A stretch of 64,000 nt of DNA from Methylobacter sp. (GTDB taxonomy: Bacteria; Pseudomonadota; Gammaproteobacteria; Methylococcales; Methylomonadaceae). A model generated the notes under the pieces. It was given only the letters and a program-made list of their open reading frames with translations, had not been told where the DNA came from and did not search any database. This document shows positions 33,853-43,473 of the stretch, one piece after another. Made by a program: the position numbers and the translations under genes. The DNA lies in NCBI RefSeq assembly GCF_023227905.1, contig NZ_JALOCF010000015.1, positions 1 through 64,000 on the forward strand, in the 5' to 3' direction. Positions within the stretch are counted from its first letter, which is position 1. Every line of letters starts with the position of its first letter.

Positions 33853-34687
33853 AACGGTCTATTTAAACGGGCAGTATCTGCCGCTTTGCGACGCCAAAAT
33901 ATCGGTTATGGATCGCGGCTTCCTGTTCGGTGACGGGATTTATGAAGTTATCCCGTCCTACTCGGGCAAATTGTTCCACTTTCAAGACCATATGGAGCGA
34001 CTGGAAAACAGCCTGGCTTCGATCCGCTTGCCTAATCCGCATGACCGGACGCAATGGCTGGGAATTTTGACACCGTTGCTGGATAAAAATCTGGATCAGT
34101 CTATTTACCTGCAAATTACCCGTGGCGTCGCCTCCAAAAGAGACCATGCCTTTCCGGAAAACATCATGCCGACTGTGTTCGCGATGTGCTCAAACATCGT
34201 GCCATTTGAAAGTTTGAATTCCGGCGTAAAAGCCCTCAGCGTCGACGACAGTCGCTGGGAACTATGCAATGTTAAAGCCACCACATTGCTGGCTAATATT
34301 TTACTCAGACAACAGGCCGTAGAACAAGGCTGTGCAGAAGCCATCCTGGTCAAGGACGGCTATGTAACCGAAGGGGCTGCAAGCAATATATTTGCCGTGA
34401 TTGACGGCATCCTGATTACACCGCCCATAGGCCGTGAAATATTGCCGGGCATAACCCGCAATGTCATTCTGGAACTCGCCGAGCAAAACAATATTCCCTA
34501 CAGTGAAGACATTATTTCTTTAGATGCTTTGAGAACAGCCAGCGAAATCTGGCTGACCAGTTCTACCCGCGAAATCGTACCGGTTGTTCAACTTGATGAT
34601 GAAGCCATTGCAAACGGCAAACCCGGCCCCATATGGAGAACCATGAATCAATTATTCCAGGCTTACAAGCAATCCGATCATGAGTGA
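33842..34687 (+). CDS. dat: D-alanine transaminase (fold IV PLP enzyme)
   Basis: A 281-residue class IV aminotransferase with VMDRGFLFGDGIYEVIPSY (18-36), the PLP lysine near 145 in CNVKATTLLANI, and VTEGAASNIFAVIDG, all matching D-amino-acid aminotransferases more than branched-chain enzymes. It probably interconverts D-Ala and D-Glu with keto acids, which fits its place between a D,D-carboxypeptidase and YbeD. It overlaps both neighbours slightly (11 and 8 bases). Confidence 0.9.
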   Translation: MDNKTVYLNGQYLPLCDAKISVMDRGFLFGDGIYEVIPSYSGKLFHFQDHMERLENSLASIRLPNPHDRTQWLGILTPLLDKNLDQSIYLQITRGVASKRDHAFPENIMPTVFAMCSNIVPFESLNSGVKALSVDDSRWELCNVKATTLLANILLRQQAVEQGCAEAILVKDGYVTEGAASNIFAVIDGILITPPIGREILPGITRNVILELAEQNNIPYSEDIISLDALRTASEIWLTSSTREIVPVVQLDDEAIANGKPGPIWRTMNQLFQAYKQSDHE

Positions 34688-34943
34688 AGAAACCCTTTTA
34701 GAATTTCCCTGCCGATTCCCGATAAAGGCAATGGGCAAAGCCAATCTTGAACTCGACCTGCTGGTCATAGAAATCGTGCGACGCCATGCCCCCGACATTA
34801 GCGAAGGCGCGGTTACTACACGCCCCAGCAAAGGCGGCAATTATATCGCCGTGACAGTCATTGTCGAGGCAACCAGCAAGCCGCAACTGGATGCTATTTA
34901 TCAGGAATTAAGCGACCATCCGCATATCTTGATGGCTTTATAA
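34680..34943 (+). CDS. ybeD: YbeD-family (DUF493) protein
   Basis: An 87-residue small alpha/beta protein with the family segments LLEFPCRFPIKAMGKA and QELSDHPHILMAL. Members lie between dacA-like genes and lipB in many gammaproteobacteria, as here, and are thought to act as ACT-like regulators, possibly in lipoate metabolism. It overlaps the dat gene by 8 bases. Confidence 0.92.
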   Translation: MSEETLLEFPCRFPIKAMGKANLELDLLVIEIVRRHAPDISEGAVTTRPSKGGNYIAVTVIVEATSKPQLDAIYQELSDHPHILMAL

Positions 34944-34964
34944 AGCCGTTGCACTAACGGTCTT

Positions 34965-35573
34965 ATGCCAATAACCATCCGCAATCAGGGCATCCAGCCC
35001 TATGAATCCACTTGGCAAGACATGCAGCGATTCACCCAAAATCGCACTGCCGACACCACTGATGAAATCTGGGTTACAGAGCACCCGCCCGTTTATACGC
35101 TGGGCTTAAACGGCAAGCGTGAGCATCTGCTGGATACCGGCGCAATTCCGGTTATTAATTCCGACCGGGGTGGACAGGTCACCTACCACGGCCCCGGCCA
35201 GCTGGTTATTTATACCCTGATCGATATTAAAAGGCTGAATCTGGGCGTCCGGTCACTGGTCACAGTGCTGGAACAAGCCATGATCTTTGCGTTGGCGCAG
35301 CACGGCATTACCGCGGTAGCCAGAGCCGATGCACCTGGCGTTTATGTCGATAACAAAAAAATCGGCTCCATCGGCCTACGCATAAAAAGAAATTGCAGCT
35401 ATCATGGCCTCAGCATCAACAACCATATGGATTTGCGCCCTTTCGACCATATCAACACCTGCGGCTATCCGGGACTTGCAGTAACCCAGCTGGCCGACCT
35501 GGGCGTGACTGTCAGCAATGCTGAACTCGCCATCCCTGTTACCCAAGCTATCATAACGGCATTATCGAAATGA
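34965..35573 (+). CDS. lipB: Octanoyltransferase LipB
   Basis: Moves an octanoyl group from acyl carrier protein to lipoyl domains. The 202-residue protein has RGGQVTYHGPGQLVIY (about 65-80), the thioester-forming Cys in INTCGYPGL (about 165) and the base Lys in VDNKKIGSIGLR (about 128-133). It precedes lipA with a four-base overlap and completes the ybeD-lipB-lipA order. Confidence 0.95.
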   Translation: MPITIRNQGIQPYESTWQDMQRFTQNRTADTTDEIWVTEHPPVYTLGLNGKREHLLDTGAIPVINSDRGGQVTYHGPGQLVIYTLIDIKRLNLGVRSLVTVLEQAMIFALAQHGITAVARADAPGVYVDNKKIGSIGLRIKRNCSYHGLSINNHMDLRPFDHINTCGYPGLAVTQLADLGVTVSNAELAIPVTQAIITALSK

Positions 35574-36532
35574 CTTATCAAGCGCCCTCCCGTTCCACGC
35601 CCGATTCACACCAGCGCAATGCCGAAAAGCTGGCAAAAATCCCGATCAAAGTGGAGCCTGCTGAAACGACTTTGCGCAAACCGGAATGGATACGCATAAA
35701 AATATCAGCCAGCGACGAAGTCACCCGCATCAAGCAATTATTACGCGAAAACAACTTGCATACCGTTTGCGAAGAGGCCGCCTGCCCTAACTTGGGCGAG
35801 TGTTTCCAGCACGGCACCGCCACTTTTATGATCATGGGCGACTTGTGCACCCGCCGCTGCCCTTTTTGCGACGTCGCGCACGGCAAGCCGCTGCCGCTGG
35901 ACAAAGACGAGCCACAACACCTGGCCGATGCGATACAGGCCATGGCTTTGAAATACGTCGTCATCACCTCGGTAGACCGCGATGATTTAAGAGACGGCGG
36001 CGCCGGGCATTTTGCCGAATGCATCGAAAAAATCCGTCTGCAAACGCCCGCTACTAAAATAGAAATCCTGGTGCCCGACTTTCGCGGACGCATCGAAAAA
36101 GCCGTAGCCATATTAGCCGAACAACCCTGCGATGTATTCAACCACAACCTGGAAACCGTGCCCCGGCTGTACAAACAAGTCCGTCCCGGCTCCGATTACC
36201 AAGGCTCGCTGAATTTATTGCAACAATTCCACCAAGCCCAGCCGCAAGTGCCGACCAAATCAGGCCTGATGCTTGGCGTGGGCGAACAGCAGCATGAAGT
36301 CCACCAAGTCATGAAAGATTTGTTAGCCCACGGCTGTTCAATGCTGACCATAGGACAATACCTGCAACCCAGCAAAGCCCATTTGCCGGTTCAAAGCTAC
36401 ATCACCCCGGAACAATTCGATGAATACGGCGCCTTTGCCAAAACTCTAGGCTTTAAACAAGTCGCCAGCGCGCCGATGGTTCGGTCGTCGTATCATGCCG
36501 ATCTTCAGGCCAAAGCAATTATGCAGGAGTGA
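35570..36532 (+). CDS. lipA: Lipoyl synthase LipA
   Basis: Radical-SAM enzyme that inserts two sulfurs into octanoyl-lipoyl domains. The auxiliary cluster cysteines are in CEEAACPNLGEC (about 67-78), the radical-SAM cysteines in CTRRCPFC (about 92-99), and the C-terminal MVRSSYHAD carries the conserved serine that ligates the auxiliary cluster. Length 320 is normal. It overlaps lipB by four bases. Confidence 0.97.
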   Translation: MTYQAPSRSTPDSHQRNAEKLAKIPIKVEPAETTLRKPEWIRIKISASDEVTRIKQLLRENNLHTVCEEAACPNLGECFQHGTATFMIMGDLCTRRCPFCDVAHGKPLPLDKDEPQHLADAIQAMALKYVVITSVDRDDLRDGGAGHFAECIEKIRLQTPATKIEILVPDFRGRIEKAVAILAEQPCDVFNHNLETVPRLYKQVRPGSDYQGSLNLLQQFHQAQPQVPTKSGLMLGVGEQQHEVHQVMKDLLAHGCSMLTIGQYLQPSKAHLPVQSYITPEQFDEYGAFAKTLGFKQVASAPMVRSSYHADLQAKAIMQE

Positions 36533-36694
36533 GAAACGCAGCTTCAACTAAGTCATAGCCCCAAACTTCGGCTCCTCTGTTTGCACAGGCATTAACATGA
36601 AATCTACAGAGAATGACGATCATGTCTATTGATAGAGCAGCGCTTATCCTGATTTAAAGCGCACGTTTAACTTCCCTCTCTCACTACAAGGCGG

Positions 36695-36722
36695 TTGACA
36701 TATTGCAATTATTCCATATTAT
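36695..36722 (+). promoter_or_regulatory. Strong sigma-70-like promoter with predicted start at the ATG
   Basis: TTGACA (36695-36700), a 16-base spacer and TATTAT (36717-36722). A start 7 bases after the -10 element falls at 36729, the A of the DUF4160 ATG, so the mRNA would be leaderless. No Shine-Dalgarno sequence precedes the ATG. Confidence 0.6.
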
Positions 36723-36728
36723 TACAAT

Positions 36729-36956
36729 ATGGCTACGAAGCAGAGCTTTCGCAACAAATACCGGCTTGAGATACGAGAGGACGACTCTCCGCCTATGCAT
36801 GCGCACCTGGTCGGCGGCAGTTTTGATGTATTAATTAACTTACAAACCCTCGCCTGTGAAGGCACTTTTCCGCATGGCTTGCGCGATGAAGTCATGGCGT
36901 GGGTTATGGCAAACCGTAACGAATTGATCAAGGAATGGAAAAAGTGGCATCAATGA
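36729..36956 (+). CDS. DUF4160 protein
   Basis: A 75-residue protein with the family block IREDDSPPMHAHLVGGSF (histidine-rich start of a small alpha/beta fold) and a C-terminal ELIKEWKKW. DUF4160 genes are usually paired with DUF2442 and have been suggested as toxin-antitoxin-like modules, but function is unproven. The frame overlaps the DUF2442 gene by 22 bases. Confidence 0.82.
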   Translation: MATKQSFRNKYRLEIREDDSPPMHAHLVGGSFDVLINLQTLACEGTFPHGLRDEVMAWVMANRNELIKEWKKWHQ

Positions 36957-37390
36957 AGCGTCCCCGACTATCAGCGGTTGAACCTTTACCGAACTATCGA
37001 TTAAAAATGACTTTTATCAACGGTTGCATCATGACCGTGGATAAGGGCGAAACTATTTTCGCCAAGCCCGGTCTCAAGCCTTTGCGCGACCCAGCCGCTT
37101 TTGGCAAGGTTCGGCTCACCAACAGCATTGGTTGGACGATCGAATGGGCAGACTTTGACATTCAAATCGGTGCGGATACCTTATGGCTGGAAGCGCTGCT
37201 TCAAAATGCCCCTGACGAAAATACCCGCACATTCCTCGCCTGGCGTCTACGTAACGGACTGTCCCTGGCCGGTGCCGCCCAAGCATTAGGCATGACCACG
37301 CGCACCATGAGCTCATACGGAACCGGCGCTCGCCCTGTTCCGTATCACATTGCCCTGGCCTGCAAAGGTTGGGAAGTTGAAAATAATTAA
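36935..37390 (+). CDS. DUF2442 protein with C-terminal helix-turn-helix
   Basis: A 151-residue protein. The N-terminal half is DUF2442 (PLPNYRLKMTFINGCIMTVD and GWTIEWADFDIQIGADTLW). The C-terminal part looks like a DNA-binding helix-turn-helix (LRNGLSLAGAAQALGMTTRTMSSYGTG, about 107-133). The HTH makes autoregulation of the pair likely. An ATG at 36953 is an alternative start that would nearly abolish the overlap with the DUF4160 gene. Confidence 0.82.
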   Translation: MEKVASMKRPRLSAVEPLPNYRLKMTFINGCIMTVDKGETIFAKPGLKPLRDPAAFGKVRLTNSIGWTIEWADFDIQIGADTLWLEALLQNAPDENTRTFLAWRLRNGLSLAGAAQALGMTTRTMSSYGTGARPVPYHIALACKGWEVENN

Positions 37391-37492
37391 AAAACGATAA
37401 TTGCGCATAGCGCAATGGAATGGGCCCATTACGCTACGCTCCAGGCTGGGATAAGGTCAACGGTTTGCCTCATTAGAAGCAAACCGACAGCA

Positions 37493-38056
37493 TTATCGCT
37501 CTTTCTTTTTAAAGTTCCGCACCCCGGCAAAACCGAGCACCAGAACCAGAAGCCCGGCCATTATCACCATTATCTTGGTCACCGGAAATCCCACCAGAAA
37601 CAGAAGCCGCTGTTGCCGGCTGTTACCGGAATCGTCTTTCAACGTAACGTTTAGCCTGTAGATACCGCGCTGCCGAATTGTTTGTGAAATTGAAGCAAGA
37701 CCTGAATTCAACAGCTGTTCAGGCTGCTGTTTAATCACGGTAAATGCCCGGTCGGGGTCTGTCCATGACGTCAATGCCGCCAGCTCCAGCGTGACTAGGC
37801 TTCGTTCCTCTGCTAACGGCTCCACCGCCAGCACGACCTGCCCAAGCTCAGGAAAAAAATGGCAAAAATGCTTACCTTCCAGCTCCGGCTGAAACTGGTA
37901 ACCGCTTATGCGCAGTTGGGTGTCGCCCACGGTCAGGAAACAGCTATTGTCGTGATCTACTCCGGCATGGGCAAACACCGATTTATAAGCCATTAAACTA
38001 AAAAGCGTGCTGATCAGTAGTTGTGTTATCAAACGATTCAAAATACTTTCCGCCAA
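37493..38056 (-). CDS. Unknown periplasmic protein with C-terminal membrane anchor
   Basis: A 187-residue protein with a signal peptide (about 1-29, ending VFA). The mature N-terminus HAGVDHD is metal-site-like, and two Cys (about 39 and 64, the second in HFCHFFPE) could form a disulfide or metal site. A C-terminal span (about 159-179) is followed by the basic tail KKKER, so the bulk is periplasmic. I recognise no family. It is convergent with the DUF2442 gene and divergent from the patZ-like gene. Confidence 0.65.
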   Translation of the reverse strand: MAESILNRLITQLLISTLFSLMAYKSVFAHAGVDHDNSCFLTVGDTQLRISGYQFQPELEGKHFCHFFPELGQVVLAVEPLAEERSLVTLELAALTSWTDPDRAFTVIKQQPEQLLNSGLASISQTIRQRGIYRLNVTLKDDSGNSRQQRLLFLVGFPVTKIMVIMAGLLVLVLGFAGVRNFKKKER

Positions 38057-38190
38057 GTCAAAAAGATTAGTGTATCAATTTATGGCGCAGCTTATCGCCT
38101 CCCGCCGTTAAAAATTATCAGTTCAACAGGCAGACAGTGTTAGAATTTTGGCTGCAAAGCGCATTTACTTTAGTTATTTCCGGAGCATCA

Positions 38191-40872
38191 ATGGGACCCC
38201 ATTATCTAAACCGTTTTTTCACCCCAAGAACCGTTGCCATCGTTGGCGCATCCGAACGAGTGGAAAGCGTGGGTTACCGACTACTGTTTAACATGCAGGA
38301 GGCGGGCTTTACAGGCGGGCTTTATCCGGTCAACAATAAACGCGATCAGTTATTAGGCTTAAAGGCCTATCCCGATCTCCTTGCTGTTCCAGATGACCTC
38401 GACCTGGTGGTGATTGCCACACCGGCGCCCAGCGTTCCCAGCGTTATGCGCCACTGCGGCGAAAAAGGCGTCACCTCCGTCATCATCATCAGCGCAGGCT
38501 TTGGCGAATTAGGTCTGGAAGGCAAACGCCTGCAGCAGGAAGTCCTGGACATCGCACATCGCTACAACGTGCGCATCATCGGTCCTAACTGCCTGGGCGT
38601 TATTCGTCCCAGCGGGCAGCTTAACGCAACCTTCGGTGACGGCACTGTTAAAGACGGCAATCTGGCGCTGCTCTCTCAATCAGGCGCGGTATGCACGGCG
38701 ATTCTGGACTGGGCCAAATCCCAGGATATCGGCTTTTCAACAGTCGTATCGATGGGCGGCGCGGCGGATATCGATTTTGGCGAGGTACTGGATTACCTGG
38801 CGACGGATAGTAAAACCACCGGCATTTTGATGTACGTTGAGGGCATACGCGATGCCCGCCGTTTTTTGAGCGGCCTTAAAGCGGCAGCGCGGCTAAAGCC
38901 GGTGATCCTGATTAAATCCGGCCGTCATGAAGCGGGCAGCAAGGCAGCGATGTCGCATACCGGCGCCATGGTCGGCGGCGACAACGTGTTCGATGCCGCG
39001 ATTGCAAGAGCCGGCGTCGTTCGGGTCTATAGCATCAATGAACTGTTTTCCGCCGCCCGCGTTTTGGCAAACAACTATGTAGTCAAAAAGGATAGGCTGG
39101 CGATTATCACCAATGCCGGCGGCCCCGGCGTAATGAGCACAGACCGCGCGGAAGATGTCGGCGTACAGATGGCGGAACTGAGTCCTGACAGCATTGCCGC
39201 GCTGGACGAAGTTTTGCCGGTGCATTGGTCTCATGCCAACCCTGTCGACATTCTGGGCGATGCGACCTCTGAACGCTATCAGAAAGCGCTGGAGATCTGC
39301 CTTAACGATAACAATATCGACGGCATACTGGTCATTCTGACCCCTCAGGCCATGACCAATCCGACCGAGGTTGCCAAATGCATTATCGAAGGCGCAAAAG
39401 CCAGCAATAAACCGGTGTTGGCGTCTTGGACAGGCGGCGCGCGGGTTCACGAAGGCCGCGGGCTTTTTGCCAACAGCAAAGTGGCTCACTTTAGTACGCC
39501 GGAAATCGCTGTTGATGCGTTTTCATTCCTGGCCAGCTACGCCCAGAACCAGATCCTGCTTAAACAAATACCCTCGCCAAGCGATGAATTGGCGGCGCCC
39601 GATGTTACAGGCGCACGCTTGATTATCGAACGGGTGCTTTCGGAAGGCCGCCAGGTTTTAACCGCGCAGGAATCCAAAGCCATCCTGGCCGCCTTCCATA
39701 TCCCGGTCAACCAGACTATCAAGGTTGCCAATGCCAAGGATGCAATGATTGCCGCTGAAACGCTGCGCTTTCCGGTGGTATTAAAAGTCAATATGGCAGA
39801 ATTCAGCCATAAATCCGATATCGGCGGCGTGCGCCTTAATATCAACAGCGTTCAGGGAGTTTCACACAACTTCATGGAAATGGAAGCGGCCATTAAGCAA
39901 AAATATCCTGAAATTACCGAAGTCGGCATGACGGTTGAGCCGATGTTTAAATCCGTCAGCGGCCGCGAGCTGATGATCGGCGTGGTCAGGGACCCGGTAT
40001 TCGGCCCGGCGATCAGCGTCGGCTTGGGCGGCACGATGGTGGAAATTTTAAAGGACAGTGCCGTCGCCCTGCCGCCGCTGAATGCTTATATGGTTGAGCA
40101 GATGATCGCCAAAACCAAGGCGGCCAGATACCTGGAGGCGTTCCGCCAGTTACCGGTTGCTAATAAGCAAGCCCTGGTGGATGCGTTGCTTAATGTATCC
40201 ACCATGGTTAGCGAACTGCCGGAAATTCTGGAGCTGGATATTAATCCGCTGATCGTCGATGAGAACGGCGTTATGGCGGTTGACGCCCGGATTAAAGCGG
40301 AAACATCGCATCAGCTCAATTCTTATTCGCATATGGCGATCCATCCTTATCCCCACCAACTAATTCAGCGCCATCAATTATCGAACGGCGCCAATATTAC
40401 GATCAGGCCTATTCGCCCTGAGGATGCCGGCCTGGAAAAAGATTTTATGCATCGCTTGTCCGAACGCACCAAATATTTTCGTTTTATGCAGGCCTTGCAG
40501 GAGTTGACACCGGAAATGGTAGTACGTTTCACCCAGATCGACTATGACCGCGAAATGGCCTTTGTTGCGGTAGCCGAAGATGAGGGCATGCCGGATGAAT
40601 TAGGCGTAGGCCGCTATATGGCCAACCCGGACGGTCATTCGGTAGAATTTGCACTGGTCGTCGCCGATGATTGCCAGCGCATGGGCATAGGCACCCGACT
40701 GATGAAAGCCTTGCTGCAAACAGCCAAATCCAAAGGCATATCCTTCTTTGAAGGTGAAGTGCTGGCTATTAACAAGCCAATGTTGTCGCTGGTGACCAAG
40801 CTGGGCTTCAGTATCGAAGCCATTGCCGATGATCAGGAAGTGGTGCGCGTTGTTAAGGATTTACGGTATTAA
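38191..40872 (+). CDS. patZ: Protein lysine acetyltransferase, Pat/YfiQ type
   Basis: A roughly 893-residue fusion. An N-terminal NDP-forming acyl-CoA synthetase-like region (CoA-binding YLNRFFTPRTVAIVGAS, then an ATP-grasp-like domain, about 1-700) is followed by a C-terminal GNAT domain (about 740-890, with VVADDCQRMGIGTRLM). This matches E. coli PatZ/YfiQ (886 residues), which acetylates lysines of metabolic enzymes. The ATG at 38191 is chosen because CGGAG lies upstream; a GTG 54 bases earlier is weaker. Its last 50 bases overlap the open frame of the second RlpA gene. Confidence 0.9.
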   Translation: MGPHYLNRFFTPRTVAIVGASERVESVGYRLLFNMQEAGFTGGLYPVNNKRDQLLGLKAYPDLLAVPDDLDLVVIATPAPSVPSVMRHCGEKGVTSVIIISAGFGELGLEGKRLQQEVLDIAHRYNVRIIGPNCLGVIRPSGQLNATFGDGTVKDGNLALLSQSGAVCTAILDWAKSQDIGFSTVVSMGGAADIDFGEVLDYLATDSKTTGILMYVEGIRDARRFLSGLKAAARLKPVILIKSGRHEAGSKAAMSHTGAMVGGDNVFDAAIARAGVVRVYSINELFSAARVLANNYVVKKDRLAIITNAGGPGVMSTDRAEDVGVQMAELSPDSIAALDEVLPVHWSHANPVDILGDATSERYQKALEICLNDNNIDGILVILTPQAMTNPTEVAKCIIEGAKASNKPVLASWTGGARVHEGRGLFANSKVAHFSTPEIAVDAFSFLASYAQNQILLKQIPSPSDELAAPDVTGARLIIERVLSEGRQVLTAQESKAILAAFHIPVNQTIKVANAKDAMIAAETLRFPVVLKVNMAEFSHKSDIGGVRLNINSVQGVSHNFMEMEAAIKQKYPEITEVGMTVEPMFKSVSGRELMIGVVRDPVFGPAISVGLGGTMVEILKDSAVALPPLNAYMVEQMIAKTKAARYLEAFRQLPVANKQALVDALLNVSTMVSELPEILELDINPLIVDENGVMAVDARIKAETSHQLNSYSHMAIHPYPHQLIQRHQLSNGANITIRPIRPEDAGLEKDFMHRLSERTKYFRFMQALQELTPEMVVRFTQIDYDREMAFVAVAEDEGMPDELGVGRYMANPDGHSVEFALVVADDCQRMGIGTRLMKALLQTAKSKGISFFEGEVLAINKPMLSLVTKLGFSIEAIADDQEVVRVVKDLRY

Positions 40873-40954
40873 TTGGGCTTATAAAATTAAGCAGACAGTT
40901 TGTCAGCCGCGCTTTTGGCTTACCGGCGCATTAGAAAGCAGCGATAAAGTTGAT

Positions 40955-41500
40955 ATGACCCATTCAGGCATTCCGATGATCTATCTACAGGCCTTCCATT
41001 TTCATAGCAACAATCAATCCCGTTCCGGACTGTTCGGGCTAATTGCACTGCTGGCCGCTTTATTGAGCGGCTGCGCTTCCGAGCCTCCGTTGCCGCTTCC
41101 CGCAAACCAGCAGGTTTATCGCCATAGCAAGCCGTCTTATAACCAGCCTTATACGGTTCATGGAAAAACCTACTATCCAATGGATTCAGCGGCGGGTTAC
41201 AGCGAACAGGGTGTCGCCTCATGGTACGGTTCGGAATCAGGCCATAGAACCGCTATGGGAACCCGCTTTAGGCCGCAAGGGTTCTCGGCCGCTCATAAAA
41301 CCTTGCCCTTACCGTGCAAAGTGCGGGTGACCAATCTGCACAATGGCCGCTCCGTTGATGTCGTGGTTAATGATCGGGGTCCATTTAAGAAAAACAGATT
41401 AATTGATTTGTCTCGTGGCGCCGCAAAAGAATTGGGCCTCAAAGGCATGGGCGAAGTCAGAGTTGAGTATCTCTCGAACAACGTTAGTACATTCGAATAG
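40955..41500 (+). CDS. RlpA-like double-psi beta-barrel lipoprotein
   Basis: A short RlpA paralogue. A signal region ends in the lipobox ALLSGCAS, and the double-psi barrel (GVASWYGSESGHRTAMGTRF, then CKVRVTNLHNGRSVDVVVNDRGPF) forms the C-terminal half. It has no SPOR domain, unlike the rlpA at 31.8 kb. The start is unclear: the long frame reaches back into the patZ gene (to 40823), and I use the ATG at 40955, giving about 181 residues; the ATG at 40976 is also possible. Confidence 0.8.
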   Translation: MTHSGIPMIYLQAFHFHSNNQSRSGLFGLIALLAALLSGCASEPPLPLPANQQVYRHSKPSYNQPYTVHGKTYYPMDSAAGYSEQGVASWYGSESGHRTAMGTRFRPQGFSAAHKTLPLPCKVRVTNLHNGRSVDVVVNDRGPFKKNRLIDLSRGAAKELGLKGMGEVRVEYLSNNVSTFE

Positions 41501-41531
41501 TTTTCAGCCATCATTCTGCGTATTACGCTAG

Positions 41532-43091
41532 CTAATGCGCCCTGCATTTTAATTTAAAAAGCCTACCGTACCCCGACAAACCTAACAACAAAATAAACAA
41601 TACCCCAATAACCGGCTGATCGCCCCATTCGGCATAAGGCGTCATGCCGCCCATCGGCGTAATCGTTCCGGTCAGCGCCGTTTCCTGAAACAACGGCGCC
41701 TGATTGACGATTTCGCCTTTTGGAGAAACCACAGCCGTTATGCCGGTATTGGTCGCCCGAAGCAAAAAGCGCCCGGTTTCCATCGCCCGCATTCTTGCCA
41801 TTTGCAGATGCTGATAAGGCTCTATCGAATCGCCGAACCAGCCGTCATTAGTCACATTAACCAGATAAGCCGCGTCCGGTAAGCCCCGGACACTTAACTC
41901 GCCGAATACGTCTTCATAGCAGATTAAGGTTATGAAAGGATAGCCAGCCGCTTTCAGCAAAGGCTGGTTTACTGCGCCGGGCGTAAAATTTCCCAGCCTT
42001 ATATTGATCATGTTGAGCACAAAACCCGATAAAGGCTGTAGCGGCAGGTATTCGCCAAAAGGCAATAAATGGGTTTTACGATACATGCCTTCTTCCTTGC
42101 CCATCGTTATCACGGCATTGAAGTTTTTCTTCGGAGTGCTTTCCTGTACCGGAACGCTGATGATTAAGTCGGTATTGTGCCGCAGGGCATCATTAACCAG
42201 CGGCACTAAAAAACCGTCTTTAACCTGGTCCAGATAGGCCGGAATCGCGGTTTCCGGCCAGATGATCACATTGGAATCCCAATGCTCTTCCGTCATTCTT
42301 TTATATTTTAAAAGCGTGTTGATTTTATTTTCCGGCCGCCACTTTTGATCCTGCGCTATATTGCCTTGAATCAAGGATACGCGAAGGGGCTGCCCTATTT
42401 CATGCGTCCACGTTACATCCCGCAACCAGCCGCCCGTTCCCCACAAAGCGGCAAGCATCATTATTAGCATGAGTTGCTCAAGGCGAAAGCCCCGCAGGAA
42501 TTCGGGGGAGGCCGGTCTTTCTGCCCGTATCGCCCCATCAAAAATTTCCAAAACAACCGACGCCGTTAACGCCACCATGAAACCGGTACCGTAAACGCCC
42601 AATACCGGTATGTATCCGGCCAGAGGAGCCTCCAGCTGGGAGTAGGCAATATGCAACCAGGGAAAGCCATTCAGCACCCAATAGCCGCGGAGATACTCAA
42701 CGAGTATCCAAATGGCCGGCAGCAATATAATCCGCACCGCCCGCTTATTTCCCGGATTCGTTTTTACCCACGAATATCCGGCCAAAGACGGAAACATCGC
42801 CCAGAAAGCAGCGAACAAAGCGGTCAGCAGACTGGCCCCAAGCACACCGGCTCCGCCAAAATCGTGCATGCTGATATAAACCCAGGACACGCCTGAACCA
42901 AACGCGCCCAAGCCGAATAAATAACCGCGCAAGGCCGCGCGCCTAGCCGATATGCCCTGCCAGCAGGCGAACAAAAACACCAGCGCTACCAGAGCAAAAC
43001 CAGAATAATCAAAGGGGGCAAAAGATAAAGTCAGCAAAATACCGGCGATTGGGGCGCCAAAATCCCAATACTTACTGTTTGAATATTGCAT
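41532..43091 (-). CDS. lnt: Apolipoprotein N-acyltransferase
   Basis: Inner-membrane enzyme adding the third acyl chain to lipoproteins. The 519-residue protein has an N-terminal block of about six spans and a periplasmic nitrilase-like domain with the catalytic triad: Glu in IIWPETAIPAYL, Lys in YRKTHLLPFGEYLP and Cys in ITLICYEDVFGE. A C-terminal span follows. It is convergent with the RlpA-like gene. Usually lnt is near ybeX or corC; that partner is not seen here. Confidence 0.95.
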   Translation of the reverse strand: MQYSNSKYWDFGAPIAGILLTLSFAPFDYSGFALVALVFLFACWQGISARRAALRGYLFGLGAFGSGVSWVYISMHDFGGAGVLGASLLTALFAAFWAMFPSLAGYSWVKTNPGNKRAVRIILLPAIWILVEYLRGYWVLNGFPWLHIAYSQLEAPLAGYIPVLGVYGTGFMVALTASVVLEIFDGAIRAERPASPEFLRGFRLEQLMLIMMLAALWGTGGWLRDVTWTHEIGQPLRVSLIQGNIAQDQKWRPENKINTLLKYKRMTEEHWDSNVIIWPETAIPAYLDQVKDGFLVPLVNDALRHNTDLIISVPVQESTPKKNFNAVITMGKEEGMYRKTHLLPFGEYLPLQPLSGFVLNMINIRLGNFTPGAVNQPLLKAAGYPFITLICYEDVFGELSVRGLPDAAYLVNVTNDGWFGDSIEPYQHLQMARMRAMETGRFLLRATNTGITAVVSPKGEIVNQAPLFQETALTGTITPMGGMTPYAEWGDQPVIGVLFILLLGLSGYGRLFKLKCRAH

Positions 43092-43259
43092 GTTTTATTT
43101 TCAAAATCGGCTTATGATTGTGCTTTATAAATGAACACCCGTTAAGGCTGTCATAATAGCAAAGATGCCGTGGAGTAGTTCAAGGCTTGTCCCGCGGTAA
43201 GCGGGAACCCGTTAACATCAGGCGTTTTCTATGACTCTGTTTACCCTAAGGAAGCTATT

Positions 43260-43442
43260 TTGAAGATTGTTAAGATGCCCAGACCCATGCGCATGGTATG
43301 GGGAAGTTTAGTCGCTTATTGGCTAGCGGATATTATTAATCCTGCTTTTGTTGCAATTGCGGTAATGATTGCGTTGTTTGTGCCCATTTTGATCAATGAG
43401 TACTTTTTTCCTGCCGCTTCGCAATCCAACACAAACCCATAA
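43260..43442 (+). CDS. 60-residue membrane protein
   Basis: A short frame starting at TTG (AAGGAAG upstream), or at the ATG five codons later. One or two hydrophobic segments (VWGSLVAYWLADIINPAFVAIAVMIALFVPILINEY) dominate. No family recognised. It lies 31 bases before the M23 peptidase gene and could be co-transcribed. Confidence 0.5.
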   Translation: MKIVKMPRPMRMVWGSLVAYWLADIINPAFVAIAVMIALFVPILINEYFFPAASQSNTNP

Positions 43443-43473
43443 TCGCTTAGCCGCAGATTAATGGACCAAGATA

